In this document: positions 31,098 through 42,220 of the stretch, piece by piece | How the letters are laid out: every line of letters begins with the position of its first letter | Numbering within the stretch: position 1 is the first letter of the stretch | NCBI RefSeq assembly: GCF_902686445.1 | Contig: NC_062213.1 | Coordinates: forward strand, 56,245,268 to 56,309,267 | Direction: 5' to 3' | DNA: 64,000 nt | Source of the DNA: Sciurus carolinensis | Lineage: Eukaryota; Chordata; Mammalia; Rodentia; Sciuridae | The notes under the pieces: generated by a model | Told to the model about the DNA's origin: nothing | Database searches by the model: none | The model's input: only the letters and a program-made list of their open reading frames with translations | Position numbers and translations under genes: made by a program

Positions 31098-32509
31098 GAG
31101 ACAGTTCTTTTTTTTTTTTTTTAAATTTTGAGTCATTGTACACAAATGGAGTACAACTATTGTTTCTCTGGTGTACACGAAGTGTAGTCATACCATTTGG
31201 GTAGTCATACCATTTGCATATTCATACATGTACATAAGGTAATGATGTTTGTCTCCTACTGTTATCTTTCTTCTCCCCCCACCCCCACTCCCTTCATTTA
31301 CATCTACACAATTCATCCTTCTTCCATTCTTCCCTTACCTCCCCCCACCACTGTTATGTAATCATCAACCACTTATCAGAGATATCATTTAGACTTTGGT
31401 TTTTTGGGATTGGATTATTTCACTTAGCATGATATTCTCCAACTCCATCCATTTACCTGCAAATGTCATAATATTATTCTTCTTTATGGTTGAATGATAT
31501 TCCATTGTGTATATATAACACAGTTTCTTCATCCATTCATCTATTGAAGGACATCTAGGTTGGTTCCACAATCCAGCTATTGTGAATTGAGTTGCTATAA
31601 ACATTGATGTAGCTGCATCACTGTAGTGTACTGATTTTAAGTCCTTTGGGTATAGACTGAGGAGTGGGATAGCTGGGTCAAATGGTGGTTCCTTTCTAAG
31701 TTTTTTAAGGAATCTCCATACTGCTTTCTAGAGTGACTGCACCAATTTGCAGCCCCACCAGCAATGTATGAGTGTACCTTTTTTCCCACATTCTTGCCAA
31801 CACCTATTGTTGCTTGTATTCTTGATAATAGTCATTCTAACTGGGGTGAGATGAAATCTTAGGGTACTATTGATTTGCATTTCTCTTATTACTAGAGATG
31901 TTGAACATTTTTTCATGTATCTGTTGATTGCTTGTAGATCCTCTTCTGTGAAGTGTCTGCTCATTTCCTTAGTCCATTTATGGATTGATTTATTTGTATT
32001 CTTGGTGTAAAGTTTCTTGAGTTCTTTATAGATTTTGGAGATTAGGGCTCTATCTGAAGTGTGTGTGGCAAAGATTTTCTCCCACTCTGTAGGCTCATTT
32101 TTCACATTGTTGATTTGTTTCTTTTGCTGAGAAAAAACTTTTTAGTTTGAATCTATCCCAATTATTGATTCCTGCTTTTATTTCTTGTGCTTTGGGAGTC
32201 GTGTTAAGGAAGTCTGGTCCTAAGCGGACATGATGAAGATTTGGACCTACTTTTTCGTCTATTAGTTGCAAGGTCTCTGGTCTAATTCCTAGGTCCTTGA
32301 TCCATTTTGAGTTAAGTTTTGTGCAGGGTGAGAGATAGGGATTTAGTTTCATTTTGCTGCATACGAATTTCCAGTTTTCCTAGCACCATTTGTTGAAGAG
32401 GCTATCTTTTCTCCATTGCATATTTTTGGCACCTTTTTCTAGTATGAGGTAACTGTATTTCCAATACTCCTCAAAGTATTCCATGAAATAGAAGAGGAGA
32501 GAGATAGTT
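31098..32509 (-). mobile_element. LINE-1 fragment with 5' inversion (twin priming)
   Basis: Poly-T and the L1 3' UTR (31107 on) are followed by ORF2 tail sequence in the minus sense to 32460, broken by frameshifts and a stop. Readable parts are [20 protein letters not shown] and CGKKGTLIHCWWGCKLVQ, with Trp where the full-length copy has a stop. At 32461 the orientation flips: 32461-32500 is L1 sense sequence matching the complement of 27266-27304, while the minus part ends at the equivalent of 26041. A flanking 9-bp repeat GAGAYAGTT (31098-31106, 32501-32509) has one mismatch. The 3' UTR also has a 17-bp tandem duplication at 31184-31217. Confidence 0.9.
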
Positions 32510-35500
32510 TTTCATGAGATCTTCTGGTATCATCCCCAAAGTCTGCATTACTTCATTCCTATGGTGAGTGTGTGTTCAAGAACAGATAACTCTGTCCAGG
32601 GTGGGGAAGAGAGGTAATCCTGCTTCTCCTGAAGGGGAGAGATTAGTGGGGAGCAGAAAGGAAGAGAAAGAAACATGTCCATTTAAAAAATAAATTGCAG
32701 TAGCAGAGCAGCAAGGGCTATATTCAAAGCATAAAGTGAACTACCGTTACACAAGGAATGTAGGGAAAGTTATTTTATTGCAGGGGAAGCTGCACAGTCA
32801 TGCTCCCTGCATTCTATTTGTGTCATGTTGCTCTTTTATAACACCCACCCGGGGTTATGGATCTAGGAATTATGAAAAATTGCTATTTACTTTTATGGAT
32901 TTGAATTATGCCATTACTGCCCTAGCTTTGTCTTTTGATAGGCAAGAAGCAGAACTTCTGTGGTGTACCAGGTAATTAAAACTAAATTTAACCACTCAAG
33001 GGGACCACAGATTCTGTGCTTAAAAGTACATTGCCTAATACATTCTCATATCCTATAATGTCTAGGCTTAGCATCAAACGGACAGGAGGATCAGTCAACA
33101 TTGACCGTCGACCTTGAAGATGATTGTCTGAAATGTCTCCTCCACTTCACTGAAAACTACTGGAAGGAAGAAATCATATTTAAACGACAATAAAAGCAAC
33201 TAAAAACCCCAATAATAATACCCTCCCCAAAAAATCTTTGGCCTCTCCCCATTAAGTATTATTTAGCAGAGTAACTAAACTACAATACCTTGTTTGTGCA
33301 CAGTAAGTAGTGGGAGGGTTGATTTTTAGGTGTATCAACACTTTTGAGGACTCATATAAACAGAGCAGTAGAGAGTGTTGGGTAATTTGTTTATTCTGCT
33401 ATAATTAAAAAAAAAAAAAAGGAAAACGGAAACTCACTGTGCATGAACTATAAACCCTTTAAACACGTGCTACCAGCTTGGGGAACATCTTAGCTATAAT
33501 ACCAGGTTTTAGAATTCAGTGACTGCTGCTGATTGGCTTTCCTCGATAGAATGTGCAGGAAACCTTCAGACTGGGAATACCCAGCACTGAACATTAGCAT
33601 TGAGTGAGTCTTGGTGTGCAGAGTTGGGCGTCAGGCCTCATGTGTGAGGAATGAGCTGGGCAGGAAGAAGAACGAACACAGGGAGACCATCTCAGGAGGG
33701 TTTTCCAGCTTCAGGAACTGACCTCCTTGCTGGGTGAAGAGATTATGCACGCGAATGCATCTTCTCTCAACACCTATGTTATTTATGGCTGTTTACTCAG
33801 GCGTAGCCCCTCAACCACCCCAAAGAAGCTGTTGTGAATTATTTGTAGTCCTAAAGCAATGAAAGAGAAACTCAGTTTTCCCAAGTGAGATTCATATCTG
33901 CAGCTTCCAAGTTGCATGATTGTGTTTTCCTCCCACACTCACTCACCGCAGGGTTTTCTTTGGTTAGGGTGGGTCCCCTTTGGCCTTGGCCTTGGTTTGT
34001 CACATTCTTTCACACAAATAGCGACTACTAAAGATATCAGGTTTTCTAACAGCTCCTGGCAGCCCGAAGCTTTCAGCAGGTGTGGCTTCAGTTTATATTT
34101 AGTCTTGTAGCAGGCTCTTCTCGCCAGAGGTGAGTGAGGGTCGAATGGCCACACTATAAATCATCTTCCTGAACCTATTCTCAAGGAGTCACTTCTAAGG
34201 AAGCAGGCTCAGGCAACCTGTGTAGCACTTGCTATCCATAAGCTCGAAGCTATTGTGGACAGAGGCCAGTTGGTCTAAGCACAGTTCTTACTTGGAGAAA
34301 GGTGGATGTCTCATTCAGAGAGAAAAGCTGAGACGCAGAGGTGAAGTTTCTGAGGTCACAGGGAGCTTGTGGCAGACAGAACATAAGGCTCCCGCAGGTC
34401 TTGACTCCTTGGACACAGCCTCCTGCCTCAGTTTAGGTGCTGGAAGGTTAATTTTGATTTGGTTGGGTTCCTCTGATCCACTCTTCATTTGACAATGGGA
34501 GTAAACTCTCTTTGTTCTGGCCTGCTTCCCTGGTAGGTCCACCAAGAAACTTTGTACTGTGGGGCTTTTGCTGAACAAAACACAGACAGGGACTTGATGC
34601 GGGAGAGTCAACTGCCAACTCCCTGTGGCCTCTTTGCAGCTGTGTGGTTATGGGAAATCACATTTCTATCTGAGATGAAATTTCCTTATGTGTAAGCGGG
34701 ACTGAAAAATTGGGCCCCCCAAAATGGGATTATGCAACAGGAAGCATTTAAACATTAAAAAAAAATAGTGAGTGAGTGTGAAATAGAAAACTATGCAAAT
34801 GTTATTATGCAGATATTATTATTAATATGCATATTTAATTTATGTGTCTATAAATATTGCTAAATATTCAACCCCCACGTGTAAGGCTTCTGAATCGGAA
34901 CTCACTTTCTTTGGAATTTCTTGAAACCAAGATTCTTCCTGTTGTCTGCATCACTCACTGACTCCCAGTGCCCTAAGATGCTTCCTAAAGAACACTGTTC
35001 TCCTTTATTACCATGTCCAGTGACTCTGTCTTCATGTTCATTTTTCTAGAAGAATGTGGACTTTGAACTTTTCATATCTTCTTGATTCCAACTGTTTATT
35101 TGGACTATTCAAAAAAAATAAAAAGCACAAACTATATGCATATAGTGACAGATCAAATTATATCCAGAAATGCATAAATAAAAAGTTAATCCATTTCCCC
35201 TCCCCTTTGATCTCATTCTACTCCAGTAATTGCAGCTAAGAATTTCACGTGTATGCTTCCACTCTTTTTCTCTGTGCTTATTCAACACATTTAACTGCAC
35301 ACACTACTCCCTACTTTGAATGGAAAAGGAATTATAGTGTAAACATCATCTTGCAATTTGAATTTTGCTTTGAAAATATAAACCTCCATCTTGGATAAAA
35401 TGCATACATTCTTTTTAATGGAAATACCTTAATTTATAGTTTGATATGTTACAAATTTATTAAATAATTTTCTTGTTTGGATTCAATTTTTCAGGTTTAC

Positions 35501-35636
35501 TCCTGCTACCAAAAATGCTGCAATAAACATTCAAATACAAGCATTTTAAAATATATTGATGCTTTAGTTTCCATGTGACAGATTATCAAAGATGGGGGGC
35601 TCATTGGATCAAAAAGTTGTGCATTTTGAAGTATGT
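32510..35636. other. Long unique block
   Basis: About 3.1 kb without a recognised transposon. An A14 run lies near 33407 but no retrocopied gene is seen before it. Frames under 100 codons at 33916-34611 overlap on both strands and show no domain. Confidence 0.5.
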
Positions 35637-35637
35637 T

Positions 35638-35722
35638 AGGGCTGACTATGCAACTCAGTGGTAGAGAACATACTTAACATGCATGTGGTCCTGGGTTCCA
35701 TCCCCAGTACCACAAAAATAAA
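35638..35722 (+). mobile_element. ID SINE
   Basis: ID layout in sense: GCAACTCAGTGGTAGAGAAC, then GGTCCTGGGTTCCATCCCC (B-box region) and an A-rich tail from about 35711. Confidence 0.8.
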
Positions 35723-36021
35723 TAGACAACATAAAATATATTAGATGCCACCAGATTACTGCTGAAAAGATTGTGGCAATTCACACTCTTGACTACAGTA
35801 TATGAAGAAGCCTGACTCCCTACACTCTGGCCACCATGGATAGTATCACTATTTCTGGTTTAAATTCTCATTTTGTTGATTACTGAACATTACTCTTTGC
35901 CACAGGCCATTTTCAGTTCTATTCCTATGAATTACTGTTTGTGTTCTTTGCCTTTTTTTTTTTTTTTTTTGATGGTGGATTATTTTTCATTATCAACATG
36001 AATTCCTCTGCCACCTATAGT

Positions 36022-36376
36022 TCAAGTGTGCTGTGGACTGCGTGTCTGTGTTCCTCTAAGATTCACTAGTCTAAGCCTAAACCCCAAAGTAATGGTATGA
36101 AGAGTTGGGGTGCTCTGAGGGGATTGGTTATAAGGGCTCTGCATTCTGGATGGGATTAGCACCCTCATGAAAGACACCCCAGGGAGCCAGTTTGCCCTTC
36201 TGTCACATGAGGACACGTGAGGGACTCCATCTGAGGGGATGGGCCTTTTCCAGCCTGTGGCTCCTTTATCTTGGACTTCCCAGCCTCCAGAACTGAGCGC
36301 AGTAACTTTTTGTTGCTTGCAAGTTACCCAGTCTAGTGTATTTTGTTACAGTAGTCCAAGTAGACTAAGACAAGAT
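36022..36376 (+). mobile_element. MaLR LTR (MST/MLT1-like)
   Basis: Order of hallmarks: CCCCAAAGTAATGGTATG, GGATGGGATTAGCACCC, TCACATGAGGACACGTGAG, TTGGACTTCCCAGCCTCC, TTTTGTTACAGTAGTCC and GACTAAGACAA. Solo LTR. Confidence 0.8.
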
Positions 36377-36453
36377 GCTTTCTCTTAGTTTCTTGTCTTC
36401 TACTTTGTCTTCTGGGTCCTCTTACCTCATCGACATGTTTATTTGTTGGTAAG

Positions 36454-38145
36454 TTTTTTTTTTTTTTTTTTAAGTTCTTTTTAGTTATATATGACAATAG
36501 GATTCATTTTGACATGATTATAAAAGCATGGAATATATTGTTCAAATTCAGTCCCCAGTACTTCCCTTTCCTTCTTCCCTTCCTCTCCCCTGTTCCTTTC
36601 CTCTATTGACCTTTCTGCTATTTACTTATAGTTTTCTTTTTTTTGAAAAAAATTAGTATCTTGTGAATGTATATGATGATAAGATTCACTGTGGTACATT
36701 CATATATGCACACAGGAAAGTTAGGTCAGATTCATTCCACTGTCTTTCCCAATCCCATCCACCCTCCCTTCACTTCATTCCCCTTTGTCTACTCCAGTGA
36801 TTTTTCTTCTATTCTTTATTTTAACCCCCCACCAACCCCTATTATTTTGGATTAGCTTTCACATATCAGAGAAAACATTTGACCTTTGACTTTTGGGGAC
36901 TGGCTTATTTCACTTGGCATGATGGTCTCCAGCTCCATCCACTTAGCAGCAAATGCCTTAAAGTCATTCTTCTTTAAGGCTGAGTAATAATCCATTGTGT
37001 ACATATACCACATTTTCTTTATCTGTTCATCTCTTGAAGGGCACCTAGATTGGCTCCATAGCTTTGCTACTGTGAATTGAGCTGCTATAAACATTAATGT
37101 GGCTGCATCACTGTAGGATGCTATTTAAAATCCACTGGATATATATCCGAGGAGTGGGAAGGGTAGGTTATATGGTGGTTCCATTCCAAGCTTTTTAAGG
37201 AATCTCCATACTATTTTCCGGAGTGCCTGCACCAATTTTCAGTCACACCAACAATGTATGAGTATAGCTTTTCCCCTACATCCCCTCCAACACGTAATTC
37301 TATTTGTATTACCATTCTTACTGGAGTGAGAGAAAATCTCAATGTAGTTTTAATTTGTATTTCTTTAATTGCTAGAGACTTCGAACATTTTTTTCAAATA
37401 TTTGTTGGCCATTGTATTTTTTCTTTTGAAGTGTCTCTTTAGTTCCTTTGCCCATTTATGGATTAGGTTATTTGGTTTTTCATTATGTTAAGTTTTTTGA
37501 GTTCTTCATATATCTTGGGTGTTAATGTCCTGAGGTACAGGTGGCAAAGATTTTCTCCCATTCTGTAGGCTCTCTGTTCACACTCTTGATTGTTTCCTTC
37601 ACTGTGAAGAAGCTTTTTAATTTGATACCATCCTACTTATTGATTTTTAAATTTGCTTCTTGGACTTTAGGAGTCTTGCTAAGAAAGTCAGTTCCTGACC
37701 AACAAGTTGGAGTGTTAGGGCCACATTTTCTTCTAGTGTGTGCAGAGTCTGTGATCTAATTCCTAGGTCCTTGATTTACTTTGAGTTGAGTTTTGTGCGG
37801 GGTGAGAGATAGGGGTTAAATTTCATTCTATTATATATGGATTTTCAGGATTACTTGTTAAAAAGGTTATCTTTTCTCCAAAGTATGTTTCTGGGGCCTT
37901 TGTCGAGTGTCAGATGACTGTATTTGTGTGGGTTTGTCTCTTTGTCTTCTATTCTCTTCCGTTGGTCCTTGTGCCTGTTCTGGTGCCGTAGCTCTGCAGC
38001 ATAGTTCGAGGACTGGTATTGTGATGCCTCTCTTCTTCACTGTTCTAAGGATTGCTTTGGCTATTCTGGGTCTCATTTTTTCCAAGTGAATTTTAGAACT
38101 GCTTTTTCTAGTTCTGTGAAGGATGTTCATTGGCATTTTGAAGTC
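36454..38145 (-). mobile_element. LINE-1 fragment, possibly two tandem 3' ends
   Basis: A T18 run (36454-36471) leads into one L1-like 3' end (to about 36635). A second T-rich start at 36636 then leads into a different L1 3' UTR and the ORF2 tail up to the reverse-transcriptase region near 38145. The frame 36852-37094 reads MFIAAQFTVAKLWSQSRCPS on the minus strand. Many frameshifts and stops are present, so it is old and dead. The double 3' end suggests one L1 end inserted next to another. Confidence 0.8.
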
Positions 38146-38329
38146 GTCTCCTCTCTTCTCAGAAAATCCATCTCTGGTGCTGCACCATGCCCGTTTCCCC
38201 CTCCTTCCCTCCACTTCTCCTTTCTCTATTCACCTCCTATTTCTTTCTTTCTTTTTTTTTTTTCTTTGTTTTACCCCAAAGCTGTGAGTTGTCCCTTCTT
38301 GGCCTTTCTTTTTCTTCTCTCAAGTTTCA

Positions 38330-38690
38330 GAACACTTATCAATTCTTTGTCATTTGTCACCTTTATGCTGATGACACTCATATCTCTACCTCCAGCACCA
38401 AACTCTATCCCTAGGGGTCCAGTCAGGCATTGGACATCTGCACTTGGGTTTTTCTCCCACACCTCCACAGACAACTTGGTTAAGAATAAATTCTTTGTTT
38501 TCATCTGTCAAACCAGTTCTCAACAACTCCTCTGTCTTTCTCAACACAATTATTTCTCTGTCACCTAGACTTGAAACTTAGGGTTCATTTCCAACTCTAC
38601 ATCAAGGCACTTGTCCAAGTTTTATTCAGCCCTATTCTCTCCTATTGGTGCCCAATGTCTCCTTCTTGGTCAAACCTGCCATCCTGTAGG
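38330..38690 (+). mobile_element. Ancient LINE-like relic with YADD text
   Basis: The text CTTTATGCTGATGACACTCA translates to LYADDTH, the reverse-transcriptase box of L2/CR1-type LINEs. It is followed by a pyrimidine-rich stretch with ACATCTGCACTTGGG and ATTTCCAACTC, which recalls a widespread old mammalian repeat. Family assignment is tentative. The frame is not maintained. Confidence 0.4.
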
Positions 38691-39339
38691 AAAATATTCC
38701 ATTATTCTTACATGGATGCAATGTTTGGAGCAGTGTATTTATAAGTGTTCTTGTGCTTCTAAGAATCAAGACAGTTCAGGGTGAAGGTTATAGGCCTGCG
38801 GTCCTGGACAGAAATTCTCACTGAATGAAACTGTGTGATGTTATCAATTGTGGGAGTCTGACAGGTGAGTCCTCAGGTGAGTCTATGGAGATAAGAAAGC
38901 AGTTCCACTAAGAAAGATTTATTTAAGATAGATGTCTAGTTGGTTGTACACCTATTACATGGTTTAAAGATGGTTTTACCACAGAACAGACCACGAAGTG
39001 AGGGTCTCAGGTGAGGGATGTGTGGGATATCAACCCTTGGAGTGAGTGAGTCTTTCTAAGGAGATCATGAAGAGCAGAGCAAACAATCTATAAAAGGATT
39101 AGAGACTTCCTTCCTAAGTCAGATTGAGTTTCTTAAGTATCCTTCTTGGGCTTTCTCCTTATGATTTAGTTAAGACTTTTATAAGTATTGTCTTATGTCA
39201 GGACTAACAGGGAAGAGCAGATCATCAGCATGGTGGTGACAGAAAGGATGCAGATGGTAAACTCAAAGGGGAAGTTCTGAGTTGGAGTAGCCGAGTACTT
39301 GGGAGCTAGTTAATGTGGGGAAGCAATGGAAGATGCAGA
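38691..39339. other. Unique sequence
   Basis: No feature recognised. Confidence 0.5.
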
Positions 39340-39515
39340 TGCACAGATTCCTCTTCCACAACATGACAGCTGAGTGAAATTTACCAAGTTTTCTATGCCA
39401 GCCTCAGTTTCCTCATCCATAGATGGCAATATAATGATATCTACTTCATATGGTCCTGGGGAAATTAAATGAATCAGTATGTAAAGCACAGTGCCTATCA
39501 TATAGTAAGCATAGG
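39340..39515 (+). mobile_element. MIR SINE relic
   Basis: Reads in MIR sense: GCCTCAGTTTCCTCATCC, ATCTACTTCATATGGTCC, GTAAAGCACAGTGCCTATCA, TAGTAAGCATAGG. Confidence 0.85.
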
Positions 39516-39879
39516 CTCACGTCTCCATTCTGTAGCCTCTCATTTAAAATGGGTACTGCTTTGCATACCAAATTTTGGAGGCTCTGCATTTTACTTCCTT
39601 AAGGGAGATGTCATTCTTTTATGTTCTTCATTCTTTGAAAAATAAACTAACCTTGCATTTGTCACTCTCATCTAGGTTTTCTGGTCTCCAAACCATAATT
39701 GCAAGTTACCACCAGAATTTTCTTCTACTTCGTTATGAATCTGGATTCAATCTGCCTGTAAACATCACCTCCTGACTCACAATTTGTTTCATTCATGTTG
39801 GTCTCATGTACTATCTTCGTCACTACTTCTTTGACTTCTTTTAAGAATGTATGAATATAAGTGGGTTTTGGGCCCCCCC

Positions 39880-39950
39880 TTTTTTTGTGGTGCTGGAACT
39901 CAGGCCTCAGCATGTTAGGCAATCCCCCTACCACTGAGTTACAGTCCCAC
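39880..39950 (-). mobile_element. ID SINE, decayed
   Basis: Complement of ID: TTTTTTGTGGTGCTGGAACT at the tail side, CCCTACCACTGAGTTACAG over the A box. The B box is altered. Confidence 0.7.
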
Positions 39951-40469
39951 CCCACCTTTTCACTTCCATTCCTGCACCTCCACAAACTCTACCTGTTCTT
40001 CTAGGTCTAGATTAATCCAAACCTTTCTGGAAAGTATTTTATGGATACCTTAGATTTCAACTAGTGTCTCTTCTCCACTGGATGTTTCACAAGCACCTGG
40101 AACCCAGCATCATTGACGCTGGGCTCGTTAATCTCTACTCCTTGTAATTTTTAAATAGTTCCTCTCCTATTGATGCCAGGCAAATAATGAGTTGGACAGT
40201 CAATGATGACTCTGTAGAAATTAAGAACACCTAACAGAAATGAATTGTCCTTGACACTTTCCCTCTCTTATCTCCAATATCAATGGGCTACCACGTTGTC
40301 TTGGTTCTACATGCTATTTCTTAATTCTATCTTTCTCATTAGTTTCTGTTTTAATTACTGAAATAAACTTCTAGTTGTCTTCTTGCCTCTAATCATGTTC
40401 TGCTTTAAACCACCCTCCTTGCAGCAATCAAAATATTATTTTCTATCACATAAATGTGATTGCCCTGGT
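39951..40469. other. Unassigned, possibly old LINE relic
   Basis: Pyrimidine-rich text with weak resemblance to the same old repeat as 38330-38690. No confident call. Confidence 0.35.
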
Positions 40470-41035
40470 TTCTTTTGCTATTTCAAAAGCTCTCTATTGT
40501 GCAAAGCTGAAATCCTCTTCCCCTTTATCTTCTAGTCCCTGCCCCCTGCCATTCTTACCCACATTGGCTCAACTTTTACTCTGAGCTTCAGGCATTACTA
40601 AACACTTTGCCTGTTCGTGACTCTGTACATTTGCAGGCTGACTTCCTTCTTCCTTCTCCCTTGCTCAGGTGCCTACTTGGAAGACACCTTAAAGACTCCT
40701 CAAACGTCACTTGTGATGTTTCTTTAGTTATCATGCTCATCTTAATGACTGTCTGTCCATCCGTCCATCCATCCATCCATCCATCCATCCATCCACACAT
40801 TCATTGGTCTATCCATTTCACCTATTTGCAAACAAGTAGTTCAATGGCTTCAATGTCGATAAAAATATACATAACACAAACACATACACTACACTGAAAG
40901 TAGTTCACAGGTCTGCCAGGTCCCCTATCAGACTCTGAGTTCCTGTTGGTGGGATCATGGGTTACTTATATCCCCCTCATCTAGCATGATGCTTTACCAG
41001 TTGTAGGTGGCCCGTTAATATTCATTGAATAAATT
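40470..41035 (+). mobile_element. L2-type LINE 3' relic
   Basis: Segments typical of L2 3' sequence are present in order, ending with CTGAGTTCCTGTTGG, ATCTAGCATGATGCT and TATTCATTGAATAAATTAAC. A (ATCC)n microsatellite has grown inside it at 40751-40796. Confidence 0.55.
40751..40796. repeat. (ATCC)n microsatellite
   Basis: Eight or more perfect ATCC units after two imperfect ones (GTCC, GTCC). Likely polymorphic. Confidence 0.95.
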
Positions 41036-41849
41036 AACAAACTGAAGAAACCATATTCTTTACAATCAGACTCTGAAGTCTACAAGAGCAAACACAGTAT
41101 GCACTCATATACACACCTCCATTCCACTGTGCTTGGCACTAGGTGATCAGGGAATATTTAATGACATACTTCTTTGTAGAAATATGCCACAAACATAAAG
41201 TCTATTTTATATTATTATTCATGAATGTTTTTATACTTACATGTCATGTTCTCCTAGTTAGATTTAAGTTCCTTCAGGATAAGGACAGTGTTTTATACAT
41301 TTCTTTTCCCACAGGGACTCATGTAGGGCTGTTTAATGAATGGTCATTGATTGAATAACCAGGTAGCAAAGGCTGGTTATTAGTTCTTTCCAACTTTTAT
41401 AGTATTTTATTTCCTGGAATGATATCTGGTCTCTCCCATTAGTGATTTCTACTGAGGATGTTGCTGGGGGCCTCTGGGACACCCTTCTTGAGCCAAGCAA
41501 GGGCTCCAAATTGTTATACATGTCCTGATGTGCTCTGGCAGGAATCACATCTCTAGGTATCTCAAATAACGTACTCTGAAAAGCACCTGGTCATTGGCTT
41601 TTGCCAAGAAATGGCATTGCGCCAGGGCCTGTTCATCCTGGCTAATGATGGATCTGAGGTCTCACAAGCAGCCTGTCAAACTTCGGTAGCCCTTTTCAGT
41701 TCTGCCCCAACCAGCAGAGAGCTCCTCTGTGTTCTTATCTGCCAAGCAAAAATGATAATTGCCTCTCATTGATCTCAATGAGTTACGAGGAGGCTAAACA
41801 AGACTATTCAGAATGAAGGAAGCACTGGTTGGAAGTGCTTGAACAGTAT
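41036..41849. other. Unique sequence
   Basis: No feature recognised. Confidence 0.5.
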
Positions 41850-42136
41850 AAAAGCTGAAAAAACCGGAAAACTCCTTCCCACCCAGTATTAATACCTGCT
41901 GTGACCTATAGCTGAGTGATGAAAATTATAAATGATTAGGAAGTGGAGATTGGTTCCGCTAGATAAGGATAATTACAGAATTATGAATATGAAACGCCTC
42001 TTTTTCCTTCCGTTTTAATACATTTTAATCCAATTACTGTATTTGTCATTTTCGAGGATGGCGTGTTTATTAGCGATGTAAAGGGAATGAATAGCATTTT
42101 ATGTCCTGGTCCTTAATTTCTTGACAGATGTAGCAG

Positions 42137-42153
42137 ACGGGAGCGCCTCCCGT
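42137..42153. repeat. Perfect inverted repeat, 7-bp arms
   Basis: ACGGGAG-CGC-CTCCCGT, CpG-bearing, 41 bp before the CTCF-type motif. Confidence 0.95.
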
Positions 42154-42193
42154 ACAGAATGAGTGCCTGGGTCGAATCGTCTCCTGTGAGCAG

Positions 42194-42213
42194 ACACTGC
42201 CCCCTGGTGGTAA
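42194..42213 (-). promoter_or_regulatory. CTCF-type motif
   Basis: The plus strand ACACTGCCCCCTGGTGGTAA matches the complement of the CTCF consensus core CCACCAGGGGGCAG exactly, so the motif is oriented on the minus strand. CTCF would act as an insulator or loop anchor. It is not inside a recognised SINE, unlike many rodent CTCF sites. Confidence 0.6.
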
Positions 42214-42220
42214 GACGTGG

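Larger units (their letters stand above)
41850..42220. promoter_or_regulatory. Candidate conserved regulatory element
   Basis: This repeat-free block has several homeodomain-type cores (GATAATTACAGAATTATGAA, TTTTAATCCAATTACTG, TTTATTAGCG) and unusual CpG retention (ACGGGAGCGCCTCCCGT, GGGTCGAATCGTC). It ends in a CTCF-type motif. The combination suggests an enhancer or boundary element, but conservation cannot be tested here. Confidence 0.35.

Noticed and set aside
33407..33421. A14 run as the tail of a processed pseudogene
   Set aside because: No upstream coding similarity, no polyadenylation signal at the right distance and no flanking duplication seen.
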